DNA from: Brunnivagina elsteri CCALA 953
Lineage (GTDB): Bacteria; Cyanobacteriota; Cyanobacteriia; Cyanobacteriales; Nostocaceae
Direction: 5' to 3'
Assembly: GCF_002289455.1 (NCBI RefSeq)
Contig: NZ_NTFS01000002.1
Span: forward strand, 1-59,039
Length of the DNA: 59,039 nucleotides
Of the stretch, positions 1-7,320 are shown one piece after another. The translations under genes were made by a program, and so were the position numbers. Positions within the stretch are counted from its first letter, which is position 1. The number at the start of each line of letters is the position of its first letter. The notes under the pieces were generated by a model that worked only from the letters and a program-made list of their open reading frames with translations, ran no database searches and was not told the DNA's origin.

Positions 1-264
1 GTCTAAATTTGTGTAAACATTGGTTTTTCTATGGATGCAATAGAGTTTAATGTACTAGTTTGACAACAAAAATAAATACTTGCGTTGAATTAATACATGG
101 TATCTTGACTGTAACAAAATAGTCATGTGGTACTTTATTTTACGAAATTCAAAGCAAATATTAACTCAATAGCTTTTGCCTAAGTATGAAAGTCAGAGAT
201 TTGTTGCAAAGTACATTGTCAAGTATCTAAATCTAGCATCCAACCTTATTAATTATTCTGAACA

Positions 265-366
265 ATGGGAATAACTAACAAAATAAACTTCCGCAATTTG
301 CGTGGTGATATTTTCGGTGATGTAACTGCTGCAATTGTCTCTCTACCAATAATTTCATCCTCTTAA
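265..366 (+). pseudogene. 5' remnant of a SulP/BicA-type bicarbonate transporter
   Basis: An ATG at 265 opens a 33-codon frame ending at TAA 364-366. Its product carries the typical SulP/BicA amino terminus: an MGITNKINFRNLRGDIFG stretch followed by a DVTAAIVSLP start of the first membrane helix, and then it stops. BicA proteins are over 500 residues, so only the first few percent remain. The matching 3' end of a SulP gene lies at 2085-2425, on the far side of sbtA-sbtB, in the same orientation. I infer that one sulP/bicA gene was gutted and sbtAB now occupies its centre. The 264 bases before it hold no gene that I can see. Confidence 0.7.
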
Positions 367-413
367 GCCAATCGCAAAAGCGTGACTAAAAGTTGTGCTT
401 TAAAGCTTGGCTG

Positions 414-466
414 AAAGGAGGCATCTAATGGTTTCTCAAGTGGTCTATCTAAAACCAGATAGATAG
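414..466 (+). promoter_or_regulatory. Possible leader peptide ORF with hairpin before sbtA
   Basis: A near-perfect Shine-Dalgarno AAAGGAGG (414-421) sits 6 nt before an ATG (428) that opens only 12 codons (MVSQVVYLKPDR) and stops at 464-466. The end of this mini-ORF contains the inverted repeat CTATCT/AGATAG with a six-base spacer. sbtA starts about 70 bases further on. The layout resembles a leader peptide or attenuator, or it may be scar sequence from the SulP gene replacement. The strength of the ribosome site relative to the tiny ORF is the main reason to list it. Confidence 0.35.
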
Positions 467-538
467 ATTCAATCTGATGCTAATCTACGATTCGTTGGTT
501 ATCTGATTAAGTTATCTGAAATTAAGGAAAATTACTAC

Positions 539-1666
539 ATGGATTTCTTATCCATTTTCTTGAAGGACTTCGTTGCCCAATTGCAGTCCCCAACACTCGC
601 CTTTTTGATTGGTGGGATGATCATTGCAGCTCTAGGTAGCGAATTGGTCATTCCAGAGTCGATTTGTACGATCATCGTCTTCATGCTGCTCACCAAAATC
701 GGTCTGACCGGTGGAATTGCGATCCGCAATTCCAACCTGACGCAGATGGTGTTACCCATGATCTTTGCCATCATGGTAGGGATTATTGTTGTCTTCATCG
801 CTCGCTATACGTTAGCCAAGCTGCCAAAGGTCAAAGTCGTCGATGCGATCGCGACTGGGGGTTTGTTTGGAGCCGTGAGTGGTTCTACTATGGCGGCAGG
901 CTTGACAGTACTGGAAGAACAAAAAATTCCATACGAGGCATGGGCTGGCGCACTCTATCCCTTCATGGATATCCCAGCGCTCGTAACTGCGATTGTGGTG
1001 GCTAACATTTACCTCAACAAGAAGAAGCGTAAAGAAGCAGCTTACTCTACTGAGCAGACTGTTGCGGCTGGTGATTATCCCGATCAAAAAGATTATCCCA
1101 GCAGCCGGCAGGAGTATCTCAGCGAACAGAAGGAGAAGGGGGATGGGGATAATCGGGTCAAGATATGGCCAATTATCAAGGAAAGCCTCCAGGGTTCTGC
1201 CCTATCCGCAATGTTGTTAGGTCTGGCTCTTGGACTTTTCACCAGACCGGAAAGTGTCTATAAAAGCTTCTACGATCCAGCCTTTCGCGGCTTGCTTTCG
1301 ATCTTGATGCTGGTCATGGGTATAGAAGCTTGGTCAAGAATTGGCGAACTGCGTAAGGTAGCCCAATGGTACGTCGTGTATAGTGTGGTGGCACCATTTG
1401 TGCATGGGTTAATTGCCTTCGGTCTCGGCATGATTGCCCACCAAGTTGCGGGATTCAGCATGGGTGGCGTTGTCATCCTGGCTGTCATTGCCTCCTCTAG
1501 TTCAGACATCTCAGGTCCACCCACGTTGCGAGCAGGTATCCCCTCAGCCAATCCCTCCGCCTACATAGGTGCATCCACAGCTGTCGGTACGCCGGTTGCG
1601 ATTGGTATATGTATACCGTTCTTCATCGGGCTAGCCCAGGCGATCACCCAGCAAGCCGGTAAGTAA
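539..1666 (+). CDS. sbtA: SbtA, sodium-dependent bicarbonate transporter
   Basis: High-affinity Na+/HCO3- symporter of the plasma membrane, part of the cyanobacterial CO2-concentrating mechanism. The 375-residue length matches the family. The sequence shows two hydrophobic halves separated by a charged cytoplasmic loop at about residues 160-207 (Lys-rich NKKKRK, then Gln/Glu/Lys-rich). The first half has a GAVSGSTMAAGL stretch near residue 112 and the second an SSSSDISGPPT stretch near residue 320, in line with the inverted-repeat substrate-site motifs. The start ATG has AAGGA 10 nt upstream. sbtB follows 85 bases later. The base composition looks richer in G+C than its neighbours, with many GCC/GTC/CTG codons, which suggests transfer together with sbtB. 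Expression is normally induced by low inorganic carbon. Confidence 0.95.
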   Translation: MDFLSIFLKDFVAQLQSPTLAFLIGGMIIAALGSELVIPESICTIIVFMLLTKIGLTGGIAIRNSNLTQMVLPMIFAIMVGIIVVFIARYTLAKLPKVKVVDAIATGGLFGAVSGSTMAAGLTVLEEQKIPYEAWAGALYPFMDIPALVTAIVVANIYLNKKKRKEAAYSTEQTVAAGDYPDQKDYPSSRQEYLSEQKEKGDGDNRVKIWPIIKESLQGSALSAMLLGLALGLFTRPESVYKSFYDPAFRGLLSILMLVMGIEAWSRIGELRKVAQWYVVYSVVAPFVHGLIAFGLGMIAHQVAGFSMGGVVILAVIASSSSDISGPPTLRAGIPSANPSAYIGASTAVGTPVAIGICIPFFIGLAQAITQQAGK

Positions 1667-1733
1667 TTCCAAACCGATCGAGGTCTTTCAGCGCTCCCTT
1701 GAGCCAGCAGAGCAAGTAGATAAATATACATAA

Positions 1734-2084
<351 letters not shown>

Positions 2085-2425
2085 ATCGAGACGACGCAGA
2101 ACTAGTTGGTGTGGGTGTATTCATTGCTAATATCTTGACAATTGAAACATTATCACTATTGCAAGGTTAAGAAGTCATCAAGGAAACAGCAGAAAATGGT
2201 TGTCAAGTCTTAATAATTATGACTGCGGCTAAAGTCAAGAAGCGTTTCGAGAAATTAGGAATTTTCCAAATTGTACCCCAAGAGAACCTGTTTACAGAAC
2301 GTGCTGATGCTTTGAAAAAAACATTAACAATAGTGAATCCCAATTACGCAAACATTCCCACATCCTCAGAATACGGTTCTCAAGATGATTCCTTCGGCTA
2401 TTCTACCCAGCCAGGAAGCATCTAA
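2085..2425 (+). pseudogene. 3' remnant of a SulP/BicA-type transporter (last helix and STAS end)
   Basis: Directly after the sbtB stop one frame reads ELVGVGVFIANILTIETLSL, which looks like the last membrane helix of a SulP transporter. A TAA (2168-2170) follows, and the same frame continues with a STAS-domain end: ETAENGCQVLII, VKKRFEKLGIFQIVPQENLF, then an ERADALKK helix. The first part of the STAS domain is missing between the two blocks. The 68-codon piece from ATG 2219 is open but is only a domain tail, so I do not regard it as a functional gene. Together with 265-366 it brackets sbtAB. Confidence 0.65.
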
Positions 2426-2444
2426 TCCCAAATCAATAATGTAA

Positions 2445-2474
2445 TGTACAGACGCGATATATCGTGTCTGTACA
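2445..2474. repeat. 30-bp hairpin repeat, TGTACAGACG family
   Basis: Near-perfect inverted repeat with half TGTACAGACGCGATA and one C-to-T (G-U) difference in the other arm. It lies between the SulP remnant and the antiporter gene. The copy at 46424-46453 has the same core GACGCGATATATCGTGTC, and related hairpins with different cores occur at 17980-18004, 20783-20811, 27461-27484, 27559-27585 and 30983-31010. Confidence 0.75.
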
Positions 2475-2498
2475 ACAGTTCATGTAACGGCAATAAAT

Positions 2499-3893
2499 AT
2501 GAATTTTATAAATCCACTATCAAAGCTGATTTCTCACCCTTTCCTGGGAACAGCCACCCCATCAGAATATAGTCCCATAGTTCTCACCGGAGTATTACTG
2601 AGCCTAATTGTTGTTTATATTGCAAGTAAGTTGGGTGGGGAAATTTCCCGAAAAATTGACTTACCACCAGTTTTAGGTGAACTAGTCGCTGGTGTTATCG
2701 TTGGTGCTTCCGCTTTACATCTTTTAGTGTTTCCCGAAGGTGGTGCAGAAGCTTCTAACTCCGTAGTTATAGGACTTTTACAGTTCATCAACAACTTGAC
2801 TCCCGATGCTGCAACTTCAATTTTTGAAGCTCAAAGCGAAGTTGTTTCAGTGTTAGCAGAAATAGGAGTTATCATTCTCCTATTTGAAATCGGTTTAGAA
2901 TCGGATTTAAAAGAATTACAAAAAGTTGGATACCAAGCAACAGTTGTCGCTTGCGTGGGTGTGGCAGTTCCCTTTATTGCAGGTACAGTTGGGTTAGTCT
3001 ACTTCTTTCATTTTCCGGTAATTCCGGCAATTTTTGCAGGTGCAGCACTCACAGCTACCAGTATCGGGATTACCTCCAAAGTGCTTTCAGAAATTGGTCA
3101 ACTCAAATCCCGCGAAGGTCAAATCATTGTTGGGGCTGCGGTAATTGACGATATCCTGGGTATCATTGTTTTAGCAGTGGTTGCGAGTTTGGCAAAAACA
3201 GGTGAAGTTGACATAGTTAATGTTATCTACTTGATTGTTAGTGCAACGACATTTTTGATTGGTTCAATATTACTCGGAAAATTCTTTAATAAATCCTTTG
3301 TAGGGATTGCAGATAAGTTGCAAACGCGAGGAAACATCATTATTCCGGCGCTTATATTTGCCTTCTTTATGGCTTTTATTGGTAATGCAATTCATTTAGA
3401 AGCCATTTTGGGTGCGTTTGCTGCGGGTTTGGTACTGGATGAAACCGATAAACGCAAAGAATTAGACGAGCAAGTTAAACCTATTGCAGATATTTTAGTA
3501 CCGATATTTTTTGTTACCGTCGGCGCAAGAGTTGACCTCAGTGTATTAAATCCAGCAATTCCTAGCAACCGAGAAGGATTATTTATTGCCATCTTCTTGA
3601 TTGCGATCGCAATTATCGGTAAATTTGTCACTGGTTGGGCTGTATTTGGGCAACCGGGAATCAATCGAATTGCGATTGGTGTGGGGATGATTCCACGAGG
3701 TGAGGTTGGTTTGGTGTTTGCGGGGATTGGTGCTGCTAGTGGTGTTTTGGATAAACCGTTGCAAGCGGCAATTATTATGATGGTGATTTTGACAACTTTT
3801 ATCGCTCCACCGTTGTTAAGGGTAGCATTTAAAGAACCTGCCGAACCTCAAAAACCTGTGGAGAAACCAGTTGATGGGGTTACTGATAGTTAG
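2499..3893 (+). CDS. CPA2-type Na+/H+ antiporter, NhaS3-like
   Basis: Membrane antiporter that exchanges Na+ (or K+) for H+. The 464 residues form about a dozen hydrophobic segments without a cytosolic TrkA-N domain. The family's ion-site double Asp is visible in AAVIDDILGI near residue 212, along with the LGELVAGVIVG block near residue 60 and DILVPIFFVTVGARVDL near residue 335. It ends in a short Pro/Glu/Lys-rich tail. In cyanobacteria such antiporters often sit next to bicA or sbtA and remove the Na+ brought in with bicarbonate. Here it lies just behind the SulP remnant, so it probably belonged to a bicA-nha operon before sbtAB arrived. A terminator follows at 3925-3953. Confidence 0.88.
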   Translation: MNFINPLSKLISHPFLGTATPSEYSPIVLTGVLLSLIVVYIASKLGGEISRKIDLPPVLGELVAGVIVGASALHLLVFPEGGAEASNSVVIGLLQFINNLTPDAATSIFEAQSEVVSVLAEIGVIILLFEIGLESDLKELQKVGYQATVVACVGVAVPFIAGTVGLVYFFHFPVIPAIFAGAALTATSIGITSKVLSEIGQLKSREGQIIVGAAVIDDILGIIVLAVVASLAKTGEVDIVNVIYLIVSATTFLIGSILLGKFFNKSFVGIADKLQTRGNIIIPALIFAFFMAFIGNAIHLEAILGAFAAGLVLDETDKRKELDEQVKPIADILVPIFFVTVGARVDLSVLNPAIPSNREGLFIAIFLIAIAIIGKFVTGWAVFGQPGINRIAIGVGMIPRGEVGLVFAGIGAASGVLDKPLQAAIIMMVILTTFIAPPLLRVAFKEPAEPQKPVEKPVDGVTDS

Positions 3894-3924
3894 GTTTTAA
3901 TTTTTAATTTAAAGTTGATTATGG

Positions 3925-3953
3925 AGGTAGGAGTTTTAGCTTCTACCTTTTTT
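3925..3953 (+). terminator. Rho-independent terminator after the antiporter gene
   Basis: Nine-base-pair stem AGGTAGGAG/CTTCTACCT with one G-U pair and a six-base loop, followed by a T6 run, 32 bases after the stop of the antiporter gene. It closes the sbtA-sbtB-nha block. Confidence 0.75.
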
Positions 3954-4005
3954 AGTTACTAACAAATTTACTGAGTTTATCATCAAGCGCGATCGCATAA
4001 AGCAT

Positions 4006-4413
4006 TTATTCCTGTTTGGGTTTTACCTCAAATTCCAACTTGGAGCGATAAAAACAAACGTCAAATTCCAGAAAAAAGTTTGTTTGTCCCAGAATTAATG
4101 GAGTATTGGCACTTTTTACCCAAGCAAATGCTAATCTTACGGGTGTAAAATCAACTACTTGGCTAATCGCAAAGAAAGGTATTGCTGGTTGGTTACTAAG
4201 ATTTCCTGCCAATTGAAGAACTGCTTTACGATTGTCCCAAACTCCGTTAAGCTGGATACCAATTTCATAGGGCAAAACGTTGATTGTTGCACCACTATCT
4301 ACCAATCCAACCACCTCAACCGAGCGTTCGTTACTGTGGAGAATCAACGGAATCCTTGGTAAGCTATCAAATTCGTTTTGAGATGGGTTGCTAGTTGAGT
4401 ATTTAAATCGCAT
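4006..4413 (-). CDS. Retropepsin-like aspartyl protease family protein
   Basis: A 135-residue protein with the single-domain retropepsin layout: a beta-rich start, the active-site triad-like LVDSGATINVLP with Asp39, and a later LILGQTNFFLEFDV segment near residue 107 that resembles the conserved LG-x-x-x-(F/L) strand. Retropepsins act as dimers, one Asp per subunit. The gene lies 9 bases after the stop of a 70-residue acidic partner (4423-4635), so the two form an operon. Such pairs recur in cyanobacterial genomes, but I know of no proven function. It could be a protease, or an inactive binding fold used in a toxin-antitoxin-like unit. No signal peptide is visible. Confidence 0.7.
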   Translation of the reverse strand: MRFKYSTSNPSQNEFDSLPRIPLILHSNERSVEVVGLVDSGATINVLPYEIGIQLNGVWDNRKAVLQLAGNLSNQPAIPFFAISQVVDFTPVRLAFAWVKSANTPLILGQTNFFLEFDVCFYRSKLEFEVKPKQE

Positions 4414-4422
4414 TTTTAGTAT

Positions 4423-4635
4423 TTAATCGCTCTTATCTGCTGACTCCATTGTTTGCATTAGGAGTTCTCCAACACCAAAATTATCATACGGAGTAGGTAA
4501 GTGGTAAGTTTTGTATGGTTCTAAAGGGGAGATATCTTCTTTGGTATCCAGTTCTTCGGCTAGGATACGGATTAATTTCATTTTTTCTTTTGGAGAAAGT
4601 TGTTGAATTGCGGGAAGGAGTTCTGTTAAGGTCAT
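4423..4635 (-). CDS. Small antitoxin-like protein, partner of the retropepsin-like gene
   Basis: 70 residues. The start MTLTELLPAIQQLSPKEKMK and the helix to about residue 30 resemble small cyanobacterial antitoxin-like proteins in which a helical N-terminus dimerises. The rest is Pro/Tyr-rich (HLPTPYDNFG), then a helix with LLMQTMES. It has no recognisable DNA-binding ribbon or catalytic motif. It is the first gene of the pair and is spaced 9 bases from the retropepsin-like gene, the order typical of antitoxin before effector. Function is inferred from context only. Confidence 0.6.
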   Translation of the reverse strand: MTLTELLPAIQQLSPKEKMKLIRILAEELDTKEDISPLEPYKTYHLPTPYDNFGVGELLMQTMESADKSD

Positions 4636-4685
4636 TTTTGTTTAACCGCTATTTTTTAGGCTCGACTTTCTTCTACATAATAATT

Positions 4686-4720
4686 GCGATATGCCTCCGG
4701 CATCAAGCTTCGCTTATCGC
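4686..4720. repeat. 35-bp dispersed palindromic repeat, copy 1
   Basis: Imperfect palindrome starting GCGATATGCCTC and ending GCTTATCGC, in the gap between the antitoxin-like gene and the kinase gene. A copy differing at only four positions lies inside the hpnB coding region at 58350-58384. The intergenic 4636-4869 holds nothing else that I recognise. Confidence 0.7.
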
Positions 4721-4869
4721 AATTAAGTATGATGGGTAAACCGTTTTCACCGAATGAGTGTGTAGGCATAGTCCACCGTATGTATCGCTCATTTTCGTAA
4801 TTTTTACTGGTGACGCGAATATCTCAACAAGGCTAGACTATCAGGGCAAACTGTGTTGTAAAAAACACC

Positions 4870-6651
4870 ATGACCCTCTGCATCAATCCCCACTGCCCAA
4901 GACCCCAAAATTCTGAAAATATACTTTTTTGTCAAGCCTGTGGCTCAGAATTGCTCTTGGAAGGACGGTATCGAGTGACTCGCCAATTAGGGATTGGTGG
5001 TTTTGGCAAGACATTTGAAGTCAACCATAATAACAATCTCAAAGTCTTGAAAATTTTAATGCTGGATGATGCCAAGGCGGTATCATTATTTCAGCAAGAG
5101 GCACAAGTATTAAGCTATCTGAATCATCCAGGGATTCCAAAGGGAGATGGGTACTTTACCTTCTCTCCTAAAAATAGTCAAATACCACTGCATTGCTTGG
5201 TAATGGAGAAAATCGAGGGGTTGGATTTATGCCAATACATAGAACAACGGGGTAATCGCCCCATTGATGAAAAGTTAGCACTTTTATGGCTAACCCAGCT
5301 GGCAAATATTTTGCATGAAGTGCATCAGCAGAACTTTTTTCATAGAGATATCAAGCCACCAAATATTATGCTCAAAGCCGACGGAAATCTGGCATTGATC
5401 GACTTTGGCACAGCAAGAGAAGTTACACAAACCTATCATCAAAAAGCAGCAGGGCAGAATGTAACAGGGATTATTTCACTAGGCTATACACCACTGGAAC
5501 AAGCCAATGGTAAAGCAGTACCACAATCAGATTTTTTTGCCCTTGGTCGCACATTTGTTTATTTACTTACTGGCAAATCTCCAAATCAATTTTCTGAAGA
5601 CCCGCGAACTGGTAAATTAATGTGGCGTGATAGTGCTTTACAAATATCTAAGCAGGTAGCTGGTTTGATTGATTATCTGATGGAAGCATTTCCTGGCAAG
5701 CGTCCTCAAAATACACAGATGATTTTAAAGTGTTTATCAGAAATGAATTCAACTGTACAGCCATATTCGCCTTCTTTCTCGGCATCACAATTACCCCCTA
5801 GAGAAATCGAAAAGCCTACACGAAAAAGTCAAATTAAAACGTCTGCAACTACTCAATTTCAATCATCAAAAACTGAAACCAATATATTCTCTAGTAAGAC
5901 TGCCGAATTCATAGGTGGAGTAATTGCTTTTGCTATCTTTTTTTTAATTAAATTCGGTAGTCGGAACATTTATCAGTTATTTAATTCTCATCCAAGTCAG
6001 CCAGTTGTGACTTCAGCACCAACTGAGCTACAAACAAGTAATTCAGATGAATCGGCAAATAATCCTGAGCAAGCCAATACTGATTCTACTAGTCAACAAC
6101 CTTCTATTTCCGAGGAAAATACTTCCCAAAATATTCCATTTGGCTGGAAAAAGTTTGAAGGTAGTGGTGCAGAATTGTGGTTGCCTCCAAGTTGGGAGAG
6201 TGGAGATTTTAGGAAGATATTAGACAAATTAAAGACAAATTCAGGAAGTCGGAATCCTGACCTTGAGAACTTGACTCAAATAGTCAAACAAAATCCTTCT
6301 TTTTTTACTATTTTGGCTTTTGACACTAAGACTAAGACTGCTAATTCCATTTCTATTGGTAATATTGTTATGATAATAAATGAAAAAATTCACTCTGATA
6401 CTAATTTTAAGAATTATTTGAATAAATCTATTCCAAATGGGTTTATTTTATTAGATATGAAGACGTACAAAGTCGAAGATTACTATGTAGGAAGAATAAT
6501 ACAATTAGGTAAGAATAGTAAACAAATACAATATGTAATTAAAGATGGTGGCACTATTTGGACTGTATTTTTTTCTGCTCGTAAAGATGAATTTGAACAA
6601 GAATTGCCAATTTTTGAAGCAAGTATTAAAACCTTTCTATTTAAGCGTTAG
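4870..6651 (+). CDS. Zinc-ribbon Ser/Thr protein kinase with membrane anchor and external sensor-like domain
   Basis: 593 residues. The N-terminus holds a short zinc-ribbon (Cys4, Cys9, Cys22, Cys25). The Hanks-type kinase domain follows: glycine loop LGIGGFGKTFEV (about 40-51), VAIK-like Lys in LKVLKIL, catalytic HRDIKPPN near 158 and DFGTA near 179, so it should be active. A Ser/Thr/Pro-rich linker leads to one membrane helix at about 347-362. After a low-complexity stretch comes an extracytoplasmic domain at about 425-593 that begins PFGWKKFEGSGAELWLP, resembling PsbP-like/DUF1795 domains. This architecture is typical of cyanobacterial receptor-like kinases; the signal is unknown. No cognate phosphatase is adjacent. 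Confidence 0.9.
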   Translation: MTLCINPHCPRPQNSENILFCQACGSELLLEGRYRVTRQLGIGGFGKTFEVNHNNNLKVLKILMLDDAKAVSLFQQEAQVLSYLNHPGIPKGDGYFTFSPKNSQIPLHCLVMEKIEGLDLCQYIEQRGNRPIDEKLALLWLTQLANILHEVHQQNFFHRDIKPPNIMLKADGNLALIDFGTAREVTQTYHQKAAGQNVTGIISLGYTPLEQANGKAVPQSDFFALGRTFVYLLTGKSPNQFSEDPRTGKLMWRDSALQISKQVAGLIDYLMEAFPGKRPQNTQMILKCLSEMNSTVQPYSPSFSASQLPPREIEKPTRKSQIKTSATTQFQSSKTETNIFSSKTAEFIGGVIAFAIFFLIKFGSRNIYQLFNSHPSQPVVTSAPTELQTSNSDESANNPEQANTDSTSQQPSISEENTSQNIPFGWKKFEGSGAELWLPPSWESGDFRKILDKLKTNSGSRNPDLENLTQIVKQNPSFFTILAFDTKTKTANSISIGNIVMIINEKIHSDTNFKNYLNKSIPNGFILLDMKTYKVEDYYVGRIIQLGKNSKQIQYVIKDGGTIWTVFFSARKDEFEQELPIFEASIKTFLFKR

Positions 6652-6655
6652 CTTG

Positions 6656-6885
6656 TTACATACCCAAAACTTCATTTACACCAATTGTAGTATGCGGGAA
6701 AACTTGAATTGACAAATAGTGCGATCGCAGCAATTTCTGAACTCTTTCATAGCCGTTTGCTGTCGATTGTCGATACACTTCGATACATTCTGCGTTTAAA
6801 TCCACCAACCAAACCTCAATAATCCCAGTTTCAGCATAAAGAGGAATTTTGATATTTCTGTCGGTTTCAATGGTGGAATCTGCTA
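6656..6885 (-). pseudogene. 3' remnant of a Uma2 family endonuclease gene
   Basis: On the minus strand the frame reads VEVADSTIETDRNIKIPLYA, then ETGIIEVWLVDLN and a short tail ending at TAA (6656-6658). This is the second half of a Uma2 (DUF820) protein including the KxPLYAxxGIxEVWxVDL signature. The first half is missing. Its 5' edge runs into the 3' end of the antitoxin gene at 6867-7118, in a different frame, so the fragment has no start of its own. It overlaps the antitoxin tail by about 19 bases. Confidence 0.75.
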
Positions 6886-7118
6886 CTTCTACCAGCTTCT
6901 ACATCTTCCAATCCCTGTTTAATTCCAGCTATGGTTTCCAATCTTTCTAACGCATCCAGCAACTTTTGGTAAGACTCTGCATCCTGAACCACAAGTTCTG
7001 CTTTGCCGTTAACTGTCAACACTACAGGTTTACCCGTATGCTTCATTTGTTCGATAAACTCCAAAGTATTGCGTTTAAAGCTTAAAAGTGAATGAATATC
7101 TCGACTGATGTTTAACAT
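6867..7118 (-). CDS. Phd/YefM-type antitoxin, 3' end altered by a recombination junction
   Basis: 83 residues, with a Phd/YefM-like pattern: MLNISRDIHSLLSFKRNTLE, then GKPVVLTVNGKAELVVQD and ESYQKLLDALERLE. The usual C-terminal linker GLEDVEAGR is present, but then the protein ends in SSRFHH, which is out-of-frame Uma2 sequence. The toxin-neutralising tail is therefore probably lost. No RelE/YoeB-like toxin gene follows; the Uma2 remnant occupies that place. The DNA-binding and dimerisation part looks intact, so an orphan repressor remains possible. Confidence 0.75.
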   Translation of the reverse strand: MLNISRDIHSLLSFKRNTLEFIEQMKHTGKPVVLTVNGKAELVVQDAESYQKLLDALERLETIAGIKQGLEDVEAGRSSRFHH

Positions 7119-7320
7119 AGAATTAATTTTACATTTAATTTGATGCTAATAAATTTATGAGTTTGCCAGGAGTCAACTGCCTCAACAATTCCCCCATCTT
7201 CCTGGGCAACGCAATATTTATGGGTCTAAATTCGGTACTATAAGGTAGCCTAACCAATCGTTATGGTTACATCTATTTTGATGTGAGGCAATCTTCGCTC
7301 CACACACACAGCTTGATTCC

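Noticed and set aside
1-264. Promoter candidates TTGACA (60) and TTGACT (105)
   Set aside because: Neither has a -10 box at a normal distance.
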